Made by a program: the position numbers and the translations under genes
In this document: positions 13,468 to 22,799 of the stretch, piece after piece
Layout: every line of letters starts with the position of its first letter
How positions within the stretch are numbered: position 1 is the stretch's first letter
The notes under the pieces: model-generated
The model's database searches: none
What the model saw: only the letters and a program-made list of their open reading frames with translations
What the model was told of the DNA's origin: nothing
Virus record (IMG/VR): IMGVR_UViG_3300028196_001342
Span: 1-41,993 of that record
Direction: 5' to 3' (one strand)
From: a virus
Length of the DNA: 41,993 nt

Positions 13468-14787
13468 ATGAAAACGTCAGATTTTATGAACACAGTTACA
13501 GTAGAGTCTTTACAGAAAGACTTGCGTAGCAAACATGGTATTACAGTTGATGTGGCCAAATACAGCCAAGCACAACTAGAATCTTATAGTACAAAGATTC
13601 AAAATAAATTAAAAGAATTCGAAATTAAGCATAAGTTTAATGAATCACTAAAAAGTGATGAATATCAAAAAACATTGCTGATCAGCAAAATCGTAGAAAG
13701 TGCAATTAATCAATATCTTGACAATCCCCTTGAAAGTGTTGATGAGTACGATCTAGGCGAAGACATTATGAATGTTGAATCTGACGATGCTGACGTACAA
13801 CGTGATTTTGCAGAAGCAAATCCAAATGATGATATTGATGATGATCCAGGTGCAGGTACTGACGTTGACCCTAACATGGATAACAATACGAAACAAGATT
13901 CTAAAGTACTTACAGCATTAAGAGTTGTAATGGACGATCCAAGTAAAGCAAACTTGGCTAGAATGGCAATTGAAAAGATCATGCAAGGTAAGCCGTTAAA
14001 CAAACAACAAATTGATGGCTTTAGAGATGCTATGACATCAATGATGCAACCTTTCTTAAGTATGCAAGGTGTACAAAGATTAAAGGCAATGAAAAAAGGA
14101 ATGCCAAGTGCTGAAGCAGTAGGCGAAAGTAAAATTGTTAAAGAAGGTGCTGAAGAACAAGCAGAATTAACAATGGCCGCTAAAGACATGGTAGATAGAT
14201 TTACAGCATTCTTAGAAGATGTTGCTGAAATGGGTGCAGAAGGAATGTTAGAACTAGCAGACTCAATTAGAGATGAACTAGGACTAGAACAATCAGAAGC
14301 ATTTGTTGCAACAGTTAAACCTGCATTAGAAGCAACACAAGAGGTATTAACTACATCACGTGAAGCACTTACAGCCGGTGTACAAATTGTTACAGGCGAA
14401 CAAACACCAGCAGATACTATTGGTGCTGATCCAGAAGGCGAAGAAGAACTAGATCCTGCAATGGATGTAGATGCAGACGGACCAGTTGATGCAGTTGATC
14501 CTATTGATCCAGCAGATGAGTTTAGTGCAAGTGACGCCGCAAGTGGTGGAGAAGAAACTGCAGGTAGAGAAAAGCGTGAGTCAATTGGCGAAGGTGCTGT
14601 TAAAAGAGGATTAGAAGATGATGCTGAAAGCATGACTAGAAAAGCATTTATTGAAAAGCATGGTGATGCAGAATTCTATGACGAATATAATGGTAGCGAT
14701 GAAGAAAATGATACACCAGAGTCATACACACCTAAGAAAAAATCAGTAGCGGAATCAACTCGTATAATGAACAAGTTGGCTCGATAA
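13468..14787 (+). CDS. Large acidic hypothetical protein, probable head or scaffold protein, 439 aa
   Basis: The N-terminal 75 residues are helical (MKTSDFMNTVTVESLQKDLR). Two very acidic, disordered stretches follow, around residues 90-145 and 310-430, rich in Asp, Glu, Pro and Ala. A helical middle contains M-rich segments (DAMTSMMQPFLSMQGVQ). Acidic low-complexity chains like this are typical of scaffold-core or internal head proteins. The ATG is preceded by AGGGGAA. No enzyme motif is visible. Confidence 0.75.
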   Translation: MKTSDFMNTVTVESLQKDLRSKHGITVDVAKYSQAQLESYSTKIQNKLKEFEIKHKFNESLKSDEYQKTLLISKIVESAINQYLDNPLESVDEYDLGEDIMNVESDDADVQRDFAEANPNDDIDDDPGAGTDVDPNMDNNTKQDSKVLTALRVVMDDPSKANLARMAIEKIMQGKPLNKQQIDGFRDAMTSMMQPFLSMQGVQRLKAMKKGMPSAEAVGESKIVKEGAEEQAELTMAAKDMVDRFTAFLEDVAEMGAEGMLELADSIRDELGLEQSEAFVATVKPALEATQEVLTTSREALTAGVQIVTGEQTPADTIGADPEGEEELDPAMDVDADGPVDAVDPIDPADEFSASDAASGGEETAGREKRESIGEGAVKRGLEDDAESMTRKAFIEKHGDAEFYDEYNGSDEENDTPESYTPKKKSVAESTRIMNKLAR

Positions 14788-14797
14788 GGAGTCGAAC

Positions 14798-15148
14798 ATG
14801 AGACTATTTGAATTTTCAGGTAGTGACTTAGAACAAGATTTAGTATTGCTTTTCCGCAATCAAATTCAACGTGCTAACCAAACAAACAATACTGCTGAAC
14901 TATCCTATCAAGCAATAGGTTCGCTTATGAAAGCAAACGGTCATGGCAGTTTTGATTATGGAATCTTCAAAGACTTGTATGATAGATCAGATGAAGTTAA
15001 AGCAGTTATAAAAAACTTTGACCAAGACGGTGTTACACTTAACACTCAAATGCAACGTGATGCAGATGGTACAGTTGACGATGTTGACTCTAGTCCAACC
15101 AATAATGTAGAAAAAATGGCAAAACGAGCAACAAACCGACGCTCATAA
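14798..15148 (+). CDS. Hypothetical protein, 116 aa
   Basis: It begins MRLFEFSGSDLEQDLV, nearly identical at the first five residues to the basic protein at 11925 (MRLFEL), although no (L/I)xE site follows. The body is helical and mildly acidic, ending in a basic tail (KMAKRATNRRS). An AAGGAG site precedes the ATG 10 bases after the previous stop. It is the last gene of the virion-type run before a sigma70-like promoter. Confidence 0.72.
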   Translation: MRLFEFSGSDLEQDLVLLFRNQIQRANQTNNTAELSYQAIGSLMKANGHGSFDYGIFKDLYDRSDEVKAVIKNFDQDGVTLNTQMQRDADGTVDDVDSSPTNNVEKMAKRATNRRS

Positions 15149-15149
15149 C

Positions 15150-15179
15150 TTGACATTCGTCCCCTTTAGAAGTTATAAT
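15150..15179 (+). promoter_or_regulatory. Sigma70-like promoter of the RecB-like nuclease
   Basis: Consensus TTGACA (15150-15155) and consensus TATAAT (15174-15179) are separated by 18 bases, 30 bases before the nuclease ATG. Confidence 0.75.
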
Positions 15180-15208
15180 TAATACTACAACTACAGGATT
15201 TTTTATTA

Positions 15209-15904
15209 ATGGACAAACATACCCCACCAACTTATGTGGAACGTTACAAGTATCACACAGTTAAACAAATAAACTTACAAGGCAAAAGACTTTACGAAGC
15301 ACCCGATGGTAGTAAAACACCAAGCGTCACAACGATCCTAGGTAAGACGAAGGATATGACGCATTTAATCGCATGGAAAAAGCGAGTGGGCGAACAACAA
15401 GCACAGCAAATTGTAACTGAGGCCGCAGGTGTTGGTACAGCAATGCACAACAATTTAGAACGTTTTCTTATTGGCGAAGAACGTAAGCCGGGCAACAACC
15501 TAGTACATGTTCAAGCAAACAAAATGGCTGATGTAATTATCGAATCTGCTCTAGTAGATGTAGATGAAGTGTGGGGTATTGAACAAGCATTATACTATCC
15601 ACAGATGTATTCAGGTACTTGTGATGTTGTAGGACAGTACAAAGGAACTCCTTGTATTATGGACTTTAAACAAACTAACAAGCCTAAGAAAAAAGAATGG
15701 GTAGAGGATTACTATTTGCAGATGGCGGCATATGCTATGGCACACAATGCAGTATACGGCACTGATATACGTGAAGGACATGTGTTTATGTGTAGTAGAG
15801 CATTAGAATACCAGCAGTTTGACCTAGTAGCAGATGAGTTTGAACACTGGTCTAACGAATGGTTAAAGCGAGTTGAAGATTACTATGCCAATCATCACTT
15901 CTAA
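15209..15904 (+). CDS. PD-(D/E)XK nuclease of the RecB/Cas4-like type
   Basis: The fold's active site is visible. GTAMHNNLE (76-84) supplies the histidine of the RecB-type first motif. SGTCDVVG carries D139, IMDFKQT carries D152 and K154, and YLQMAAYA (169-176) is the QxxxY motif. Such enzymes are Mg2+-dependent exonucleases used in recombination, DNA processing or host DNA breakdown. Length (231 aa) fits a stand-alone nuclease. The start ATG has a weak site (ACAGGATTTTT). The promoter suggests early expression, unlike the flanking virion-type genes. Confidence 0.85.
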   Translation: MDKHTPPTYVERYKYHTVKQINLQGKRLYEAPDGSKTPSVTTILGKTKDMTHLIAWKKRVGEQQAQQIVTEAAGVGTAMHNNLERFLIGEERKPGNNLVHVQANKMADVIIESALVDVDEVWGIEQALYYPQMYSGTCDVVGQYKGTPCIMDFKQTNKPKKKEWVEDYYLQMAAYAMAHNAVYGTDIREGHVFMCSRALEYQQFDLVADEFEHWSNEWLKRVEDYYANHHF

Positions 15905-15906
15905 TT

Positions 15907-15914
15907 GGTAAATA
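15907..15914 (+). promoter_or_regulatory. Late promoter-like motif GGTAAATA
   Basis: It lies 24 bases before the GTG start of the tail fibre at 15938 and matches the late element with two changes. Confidence 0.4.
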
Positions 15915-15937
15915 CACATATAAATTAGGAGAACACA

Positions 15938-17593
15938 GTGGCAGTCGTACAGATTTCAAAAATTCAACATAGACGTGGTAAGGAAACTATAACTGGTTTA
16001 CCACAACTTGCCAGTGCAGAATTAGGCTGGGCAGTAGACACACAAAAATTATATATTGGTAATGGCAGTGTAACCGAAGGTGCTCCGGCTGTTGGAAATA
16101 CTGAGATCCTAACAGAAAAAACAAACATTTTTCAATTACTTGATCAATATGAATTCCAAGGAAACACAGACGCAACTGTACAAACAGGCGAGTTTTCTAA
16201 CAATCCGATTAAAAGAAATATACAAACACGTTTAGATGATATCGTAAGTATTAAAAGTTTTGGTGTAATTGGTGACGGTGTTTCAGATGATACTGAAGCA
16301 TTACAAAGAGCAGTTGATCAAATCTTTTTAAACAGTAGCGACAAGTTTAATGCAAATTCAAGAAGAGCATTAAAGTTTGAAGCAGGCTCATATAAAATTA
16401 CAAACACAATTCATATTCCACCTTATGCAAATATTATAGGTGACGGACCTGACAAAACTATTATCACAATGCACGTTGATACAAATGAATTATCACAAAC
16501 TGCAAAACCTGTTTTTCAAACAGTAGGCGGAAATAGTACTCCAGGAAGTTATGTAGAGTTTGCTTCGATGCAAAACATTAGCCGTCCACAAAATATTATG
16601 ATACAAGGTATGACACTAACAGTTGACGCAACAGTAACAGCAGATGCTCCATTACTTTACTTAGATAATACAACAGAAAGTATTATTGATAATGTTAAAT
16701 TTACAGGTACATGGAATGCACTACAAGGATTAGATGCGGCACAGTCTGGTATTGAAGTAAGAGGCTTAGGTGCACTTACATCTGAAAACGTTACAATTAG
16801 TAACTGTCAGTTTACACAATTAAGTATTGGTGTTTACAGTATATACGACACACAAACAATTACAATTAAAGATAGTTTGTTTACATTTGGTCATGTTGGT
16901 ATTGACTTAGGTAGAACAAGTTCAGGATCAGGTTCTCAAGCACAAGGTCCAAGACATTACTTAATTACTAATTGTAAATTTGATAAGATTGATGACTTTG
17001 GTATTGCGGTACATGCACCAAACAACACAACTCCATATGGACACACATCATCTTCAAATATGTTTATTGATGTTGCTAACAACGGCAACGGACAAAACTC
17101 ACCACAAACAAGTGTAATTAAATTTGACGGTGAACTATGTGCAAGTGTTGGAGACTTTTTTGAGAGAGATGCGTTTGTAAATCAAACTTCATTAAGTGCA
17201 GTTCCATTTAAACCAACAGTTGATGGATTGCATTATACTAAATCACGTTTGAAAACTGAAACACTATCAGAAGTAGATGCACCTACACAAATTATTAAAT
17301 TACCTTTTACCAAAGATAAGATTGCATACATTGATTATCTTGTTGTAAAAGACGGAACATCTAGTGATACAACTAGACAAGGTAAGTTAACACTTACAGT
17401 TAGAAATGACAGTAGTATAAACATAACAGACAACTACAGTCATACAGGCACGAGCGACGGTGCTATCGAATGGACAGCAGTACTTGATGACATGGACAGT
17501 ACATCAGGTAGTGAAACTTTATTAGTTAAGTATAGAAACCCAATCGGTAATGGTATAGGAACCCTAAGTTATTCTATCAGTTACTTTGCATAG
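15938..17593 (+). CDS. Tail fibre/tailspike with pectate-lyase-like beta-helix, 551 aa
   Basis: The N-terminal domain (VQISKIQHRRGKE to about residue 60) contains ELGWAVDTQKLYIGNG, a short domain common at the start of phage fibre proteins. SFGVIGDGVSDDTEALQRA (107-125) marks the entry of a pectate-lyase-type right-handed beta-helix, which runs to about residue 400. The C-terminal 120 residues are beta-rich. It probably binds or cuts host surface glycan. The start is GTG at 15938 behind TTAGGAGAA. The next gene begins one base after its stop. Confidence 0.85.
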   Translation: MAVVQISKIQHRRGKETITGLPQLASAELGWAVDTQKLYIGNGSVTEGAPAVGNTEILTEKTNIFQLLDQYEFQGNTDATVQTGEFSNNPIKRNIQTRLDDIVSIKSFGVIGDGVSDDTEALQRAVDQIFLNSSDKFNANSRRALKFEAGSYKITNTIHIPPYANIIGDGPDKTIITMHVDTNELSQTAKPVFQTVGGNSTPGSYVEFASMQNISRPQNIMIQGMTLTVDATVTADAPLLYLDNTTESIIDNVKFTGTWNALQGLDAAQSGIEVRGLGALTSENVTISNCQFTQLSIGVYSIYDTQTITIKDSLFTFGHVGIDLGRTSSGSGSQAQGPRHYLITNCKFDKIDDFGIAVHAPNNTTPYGHTSSSNMFIDVANNGNGQNSPQTSVIKFDGELCASVGDFFERDAFVNQTSLSAVPFKPTVDGLHYTKSRLKTETLSEVDAPTQIIKLPFTKDKIAYIDYLVVKDGTSSDTTRQGKLTLTVRNDSSINITDNYSHTGTSDGAIEWTAVLDDMDSTSGSETLLVKYRNPIGNGIGTLSYSISYFA

Positions 17594-18010
17594 ATGTTCT
17601 TAGATACAAATACTGACGAACGTATAACACAATGGCGAACTTTTAGAGATACACTCGAAGAGTGTATTGACCCTTACAGAGCATCTTTAGAGTTCTGGAA
17701 GACTGCTCCGGTTACAGACAAATACCTTAACCCTTACAATTCTCAACAGTGGCCAACGCCTTGGGAGTTAATTAAAGAAAACCGGTATTGTCCCGTCGGT
17801 ATACCCCTTATGATAGGACATACCCTGAAGTTAACTACAAGGTTTACCAAAACGTCTGTATTGATAAAAATATATATAGACCATACGACAAAAAGATACT
17901 ATAATGTAGTTAAAGTTTTAGACAATATTATTGACTATCAAAATAATAATGTTTGTATAAGTAGTGAATTGCCAGACAGTATGGTTTGCCAAGAAACAAT
18001 TGAATTGTAG
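17594..18010 (+). CDS. Hypothetical protein, 138 aa
   Basis: The ATG directly follows the tail-fibre stop codon, implying co-translation. The N-terminal half is Trp/Pro-rich (SLEFWKTAPVTDKYLNPYN, SQQWPTPWELI). The second half is strand-rich. No family is recognised. A fibre accessory or assembly protein is possible from position alone. Confidence 0.72.
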   Translation: MFLDTNTDERITQWRTFRDTLEECIDPYRASLEFWKTAPVTDKYLNPYNSQQWPTPWELIKENRYCPVGIPLMIGHTLKLTTRFTKTSVLIKIYIDHTTKRYYNVVKVLDNIIDYQNNNVCISSELPDSMVCQETIEL

Positions 18011-18070
18011 TTTTTGTATTAAATACTGGACTGCACACATGATAAAAGAACGTATAGAAAAGAGGACATA

Positions 18071-20452
18071 ATGAACGCATCTAAAGAAGTTTTTATAACC
18101 AAGAGAGACGGAAGTAAAGTAAAGTTAGACTTAGATAAAATTCATTTTGTTGTAGAAGAAGCCTGTGAAGGACTTACAGGTGTATCAGCATCACAAATTG
18201 AAATGAATGCGGATTTACAATTTTACGACGGAATGACAACTGACGAAATCCAAAACATTTTAATTCGAAGTGCAAATGATTTAATATCACTTGAATCACC
18301 TAACTATCAATATGCCGCGGCAAGATTGTTATTATACGGACTTCACAAACAAGTTTACGGAACTTATGAACACATGACTCTTTCTCAAGTTATAGATGCT
18401 AATATTGAGCGAGGCGTTTACGACTCTAACATACGTGACAAATATACTGAAACAGAACTTAAAAAATTAAATACATTTATTAAACACGATCGTAATGAAG
18501 AATTTACATACGCAGGTCTAAGACAAGTAGTAGACAAATACCTTTGTCAAGATAGAAGCAGTGGAGCAATTTATGAAACTCCGCAATTTATGTACATGAT
18601 GATCGCGGCAACGTTGTTTGCTGAATACCCACAGGAGACACGTTTAAACTACGTGAAAAAATATTATGACGCGACCTCACTTTTTAAAGTCAACATACCA
18701 ACCCCTGTCATGGCTGGAGTGCGTACTCCTATTCGTCAGTTTGCCAGTTGTGTTCTTGTTGATGTGGATGATACTCTTCCTAGTATCTTTAGCAGTAATA
18801 GTGCAATCGGTTACTACATTGCTCAAAGGGCAGGGATTGGAATCAATGCGGGACGAGTACGAGCAATCAATTCGAAGATCCGAGGCGGAGAAGTAGCACA
18901 CACAGGTGTAGTTCCGTTCCTAAAAGTTTATGAAGCAACAGTAAGAAGTTGTACACAGAATGGTGTACGTGGTGGTAGTGCAACTACGCACTTCCCACTT
19001 TGGCATTATGAAATTGAAGATATTCTTGTACTAAAAAATAATAAAGGTACAGATGATAATAGAGTACGTAAGTTAGATTATTCTATTCAACTTAACAAAT
19101 TAATGTATGAAAGGTTATTGTCCGGTGGAGACATAACTCTTTTCTCGCCACACGAAGTGCCAGGATTATATGAAGCATTTTATTCAGGCGACAATGAAAA
19201 GTTTAAAGAACTATATGAAATGTATGAACGTAAAACATCTATTCGTAAAAAGAAAATGGATGCACATGAATTATTTTCAGCAGTGTTAAAAGAACGTGCA
19301 GAAACAGGACGTATCTACATTATGAATGTTGATCACTGTAATACACACAGTTCATTTAAAGATCCTATTTACATGAGTAACTTATGTCAAGAGATTACAT
19401 TGCCTACTAAACCTATTCAGCATATTGATGATGCTGAAGGCGAAATTGCATTATGTATTTTAAGTGCGATTAATATAGGTGCATTAACATTAAACAAAGA
19501 AAATTCAGAACTTGAAGAACTGTGTGAGTTGTCCGTTCGAGCATTAGAGGAAATTATTGAGTATCAAGGATATCCTGTAAAAGCCGCTGAGATCAGCACA
19601 AAGGCTCGACGCTCATTAGGTATTGGTTATATCGGCCTAGCACATTACCTAGCAAAACACAAAGTCAACTATGCCGATAAAGAAGCATGGAAACTTGTAC
19701 ATGATTTAACAGAAAGTTTCCAATACTATTTGCTCAAAGCAAGTAACAAACTTGCCAAAGAGCGAGGTGCTTGTGAATACTTTAATAGAACAAAATATAG
19801 TGATGGTATTTTACCTGTTGACACATACAAGCAAGAAGTTGACGAAATCGTCGGAAAGAAATTAAACCATGATTGGAAGACTCTTAGATCTAGTATCAAA
19901 CAACACGGGTTACGCCACAGCACATTGTCCGCACAAATGCCTTCGGAGAGCAGTTCCGTTGTGTCGAACGCTACCAACGGTATTGAACCACCTAGAGGAT
20001 ACTTGTCCGTTAAGAAAAGCAAGAAAGGACCTCTTAAGCAGATTGTACCACAGTATAGTCAACTAAAGAACTTTTATACCCTACTATGGGACATGAAAGG
20101 TAACGAAGGTTACATAAATATCGTCGCTGTAATGCAAAAGTTTTTCGACCAAGCCATTAGTGGTAACTGGTCATATAATCCGTTACAGTATGAGAACAAC
20201 GAAGTACCTATGAGTATTATGATGAAAGACATGTTGACAACATATAAGATGGGTTGGAAAACAAGTTACTATCAAAACACTTATGACTTCAAAGGTGCTG
20301 AAGATGATGCTGACCAATTGGAACAACAAGCGGTTGACAACAAAACAAATGGTGCTATAATTAATGGTACAAACGGTCATACAAATGGCCAGAACGGTGA
20401 TACGCAGACAGTTGATCAAGATGATGAAATGTGTGATGCGTGTGCCATTTAA
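18071..20452 (+). CDS. nrdA: Class Ia ribonucleotide reductase, alpha subunit
   Basis: NrdA reduces ribonucleoside diphosphates to deoxy forms. An N-terminal ATP-cone starts at KRDGSKVKLDLDKI. The active site is intact: C227 in RQFASCVLVD, SNLCQEI with the conserved Asn-x-Cys-x-Glu, and the partner cysteine in EIALCILSA. The mobile C-terminal pair is CDACAI. At 793 residues it is somewhat longer than usual. The extra length includes an Asn/Gly/Thr linker (NGTNGHTNGQNGD) before the tail cysteines. It is followed at once by nrdB and a glutaredoxin, a complete deoxynucleotide module as in T4-like phages. Confidence 0.97.
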   Translation: MNASKEVFITKRDGSKVKLDLDKIHFVVEEACEGLTGVSASQIEMNADLQFYDGMTTDEIQNILIRSANDLISLESPNYQYAAARLLLYGLHKQVYGTYEHMTLSQVIDANIERGVYDSNIRDKYTETELKKLNTFIKHDRNEEFTYAGLRQVVDKYLCQDRSSGAIYETPQFMYMMIAATLFAEYPQETRLNYVKKYYDATSLFKVNIPTPVMAGVRTPIRQFASCVLVDVDDTLPSIFSSNSAIGYYIAQRAGIGINAGRVRAINSKIRGGEVAHTGVVPFLKVYEATVRSCTQNGVRGGSATTHFPLWHYEIEDILVLKNNKGTDDNRVRKLDYSIQLNKLMYERLLSGGDITLFSPHEVPGLYEAFYSGDNEKFKELYEMYERKTSIRKKKMDAHELFSAVLKERAETGRIYIMNVDHCNTHSSFKDPIYMSNLCQEITLPTKPIQHIDDAEGEIALCILSAINIGALTLNKENSELEELCELSVRALEEIIEYQGYPVKAAEISTKARRSLGIGYIGLAHYLAKHKVNYADKEAWKLVHDLTESFQYYLLKASNKLAKERGACEYFNRTKYSDGILPVDTYKQEVDEIVGKKLNHDWKTLRSSIKQHGLRHSTLSAQMPSESSSVVSNATNGIEPPRGYLSVKKSKKGPLKQIVPQYSQLKNFYTLLWDMKGNEGYINIVAVMQKFFDQAISGNWSYNPLQYENNEVPMSIMMKDMLTTYKMGWKTSYYQNTYDFKGAEDDADQLEQQAVDNKTNGAIINGTNGHTNGQNGDTQTVDQDDEMCDACAI

Positions 20453-20458
20453 GGATTT

Positions 20459-21592
20459 ATGACGAAGAAGAAGGGTAATACTAAAGCGATGACAAAGACA
20501 GTTTTTAACCGAGAGAAGGTTGATTTTACAAAAGAGCATATGTTCTTCGGAGCAGATCAAAACACACAGAGATATGACATATTCAAATATCCTGAGTACG
20601 ATAAACTTAATCAAACAATGCTTGGTTATTTTTGGAGACCAGAGGAAGTTAGTCTACAAAAAGATAGAGGTGACTATCAGCAACTTCGTGATGAACAAAA
20701 GCATATCTTTACAAGTAATTTAAAATACCAAACACTACTTGATAGTGTACAAGGACGTGGACCATGTCTAAGTTTTTTACCTTACTGTTCAAATCCAGAA
20801 CTAGAAGGTTGTATTATTGCTTGGGACTTTTTTGAAACAATTCACTCACGTTCATATACACACATTGTAAAAAATGTATATGCTAATCCTAGTGAAGTGT
20901 TTGATACTATCCTTGATGATGAAAAAATTATCGAACGTGCAATTAGTGTTACAAAATACTATGACGAGTTTAACGACATTGCAAACAATTACTTTAATAA
21001 AGATCAAGGTAATCTCTATGATGTTAAGAAAGCATTATACAAAGCAATGATGACTGTAAACATTTTAGAAGGTTTACGTTTTTATGTTTCATTTGCATGT
21101 ACGTTTGCATTTGGCGAATTAAAAATGATGGAAGGTAGTGCTAAGATTATTAGTCTTATTGCAAGAGATGAAGCAACACACCTTAACCTAAGTACACACA
21201 TTCTCAAACATTGGGCTAAAGGTGACGATGATCCAGACATGGCTAAAATCGCAGTAGAACTTAAAGATGAAGTTTATGACCTATGGCGTGAATGTGTTGA
21301 GGAAGAAAAGAATTGGGCGAACTACTTATTCAAAGACGGAAGTATGATTGGACTTAATGCTAATCTTCTTCATGCTTATGTTGAGTTTATTGCTAACAAG
21401 AGATTGAAAGCACTAGGACTTGATATGTTATATGATCGTCCATTAAACACTAATCCGCTACCGTGGACACAACATTGGTTGTCAAGTGCAGGACTACAAG
21501 TTGCCCCACAAGAAACAGAAGTTGAAAGTTATATCGTTGGCGGTGTTAAACAAGACATTAACAAAGATACATTTAAGGACTTCAAACTATGA
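20459..21592 (+). CDS. nrdB: Class Ia ribonucleotide reductase, beta subunit
   Basis: NrdB houses the di-iron tyrosyl radical. The segment FFETIHSRSYTHI carries metal ligands E126 and H129 and radical tyrosine Y133. A later EATHLNLSTH segment supplies the second ligand pair. Length (377 aa) is normal. The start lies six bases after the nrdA stop with AAGGA overlapping that stop. Its own stop overlaps the glutaredoxin ATG. Iron dependence may link it to the phage Fe-S genes only indirectly. Confidence 0.97.
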   Translation: MTKKKGNTKAMTKTVFNREKVDFTKEHMFFGADQNTQRYDIFKYPEYDKLNQTMLGYFWRPEEVSLQKDRGDYQQLRDEQKHIFTSNLKYQTLLDSVQGRGPCLSFLPYCSNPELEGCIIAWDFFETIHSRSYTHIVKNVYANPSEVFDTILDDEKIIERAISVTKYYDEFNDIANNYFNKDQGNLYDVKKALYKAMMTVNILEGLRFYVSFACTFAFGELKMMEGSAKIISLIARDEATHLNLSTHILKHWAKGDDDPDMAKIAVELKDEVYDLWRECVEEEKNWANYLFKDGSMIGLNANLLHAYVEFIANKRLKALGLDMLYDRPLNTNPLPWTQHWLSSAGLQVAPQETEVESYIVGGVKQDINKDTFKDFKL

Positions 21593-21840
21593 TCGAAATA
21601 TTCGGAAAGCCAAGTTGCCCGTATTGTGTTAAAGCAGTAAATCTGTGCAAGACAAGACAACTTGAACATACATATAAATCTTTAGGAACTGACTACACTA
21701 GAGAAGAATTAATGGAGTGGTTCCCAACTGCAAGAACTGTACCACAAATCAAAATCAATGGAAAAACTATTGGGGGTTATGATCAACTTGTAAACTACAT
21801 TGATGAAACAGGTTATAACGGAACAGGACACACAATATAA
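21589..21840 (+). CDS. Glutaredoxin
   Basis: This is an 83-residue thioredoxin-fold reductant with active site CPYC (10-13) and the cis-proline segment TVPQIKINGKTIGG. It most likely recycles NrdA, as T4 NrdC does. It overlaps nrdB by four bases (ATGA) and the next gene by one (TAATG), so it belongs to one translationally coupled operon. Confidence 0.94.
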   Translation: MIEIFGKPSCPYCVKAVNLCKTRQLEHTYKSLGTDYTREELMEWFPTARTVPQIKINGKTIGGYDQLVNYIDETGYNGTGHTI

Positions 21841-22151
21841 TGTTAATAGAAGCACCATATAAAGTTGGAGATACAGTTACTTTTAAACTTAACTCCGGCG
21901 AAGAAATTGTAGGTAAACTTACAGAAGAAAATGAAAAGGGTTTTAAGATTAAAACTCCTCTTACACTTGTAATGAATGGACAAGGGTTAGGGTTACAACA
22001 GTTCTTATTTACAGGTGATCCTGACAAAGGTTATTTGTTTAAAAAAGAAAGCATAATGGTTATTACTAAAACTATTAAGCAGTTTGCAGAACTATATCAA
22101 CAACAAACATCGAGCATAGTAACTGCACCACCAAATCTCAAAGTAAAATAA
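21840..22151 (+). CDS. Hypothetical beta-barrel-like small protein, 103 aa
   Basis: The N-terminal half (YKVGDTVTFKLNSGEEIVGK) reads as a small SH3- or Sm-like barrel. The C-terminal half is helical and charged. That fold is a guess from the strand pattern only. The TAATG overlap places it in the nrdA-nrdB-grx operon. No function is recognised. Confidence 0.75.
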   Translation: MLIEAPYKVGDTVTFKLNSGEEIVGKLTEENEKGFKIKTPLTLVMNGQGLGLQQFLFTGDPDKGYLFKKESIMVITKTIKQFAELYQQQTSSIVTAPPNLKVK

Positions 22152-22164
22152 AATAAATACTAGC

Positions 22165-22470
22165 ATGCCAAACGTATGCAGAAAAAATGATCCACTCACA
22201 ACAGGCCATATTTGTGCCGCGACCACTATACTAGACACTCCTGCACAAGGAACAGTATATGCTAACGGTATATTAGTTGCCAGAGAAACAGATCCTACAG
22301 TGGCACACCCATTTCCACCTTCGCCACCTTGTGCACCACATGTTGCTGTAGTAAACAAAGGTTCATTAAATGTTTTTGTTGTTGGATTGCCTGTTGCTAG
22401 AGTTACAGATAGTACTGATGCCGGAGCAATGACTGCTGGCTCACCTAACGTATATGCTAACGGTGTTTAG
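22165..22470 (+). CDS. PAAR-domain protein, baseplate spike tip
   Basis: The 101-residue protein has the PAAR pattern: short strands with spaced His and Cys residues (DPLTTGHICAATT, DPTVAHPFPPSP, PCAPHV) and repeated VxANG turns. PAAR proteins cap the VgrG/gp5-type spike with a metal-bound tip, as gp5.4 does in T4. AATAAATA lies just five bases before the ATG, which would make a nearly leaderless RNA if used. No clear ribosome-binding site is seen. Confidence 0.85.
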   Translation: MPNVCRKNDPLTTGHICAATTILDTPAQGTVYANGILVARETDPTVAHPFPPSPPCAPHVAVVNKGSLNVFVVGLPVARVTDSTDAGAMTAGSPNVYANGV

Positions 22471-22655
22471 GCTCTACCCCAAGCAATAGGAATATCTTTA
22501 TCATCAACTACTAAATCTCTAGTATCTTTATATTGAGCAACCATTATACCTTTACCTTTGCCTTCAGCAATATATTTGCAAGGTATAATTTCTCTTTCTT
22601 TGTGATATCTTTTTAAGTGGTTAGTAATAATTCCACGTGCTTTTACTCCAGCCAT
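22467..22655 (-). CDS. Small hypothetical protein, 62 aa
   Basis: The protein is basic at the N-terminus (MAGVKARGIITNHLKRYHKE) and acidic near the end (KDTRDLVVDDKDI). It is last of four minus-strand genes; its ATG overlaps the upstream stop as TAATG. It ends convergently with the PAAR gene, overlapping by four bases. No family is recognised. Confidence 0.68.
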   Translation of the reverse strand: MAGVKARGIITNHLKRYHKEREIIPCKYIAEGKGKGIMVAQYKDTRDLVVDDKDIPIAWGRA

Positions 22656-22798
22656 TATTTTCCTTGTCCTCTATAAAACTTATGACTACGTTTTTTAGAT
22701 TTGTTCATTGATGAAAACTTGCAACGTGCTTTAGTACCTGCTTGACTTGTTTTCTTAGGTTGTGAAACATGTCCTTCAAAAGATTTATGTATTTTCAT
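22655..22798 (-). CDS. Small very basic protein, 47 aa
   Basis: The frame starts MKIHKSFEGHVSQPKKTSQA and ends KKRSHKFYRGQGK. It is extremely Lys/Arg/Ser-rich, with one cysteine in the middle. AGGAAAGTAAT precedes the ATG, and the stop overlaps the next start as TAATG. Such composition fits an RNA- or DNA-binding mini-protein. Its position next to the tmRNA locus is of interest but gives no function. Confidence 0.65.
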   Translation of the reverse strand: MKIHKSFEGHVSQPKKTSQAGTKARCKFSSMNKSKKRSHKFYRGQGK

Positions 22799-22799
22799 A

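Noticed and set aside
13710-14633. A 307-codon open frame on the minus strand
   Set aside because: It is antisense to the acidic 439-aa protein. Its Ser/Ala-rich low-complexity content follows from the codon bias of the sense gene, and there is no ribosome-binding site or independent context.
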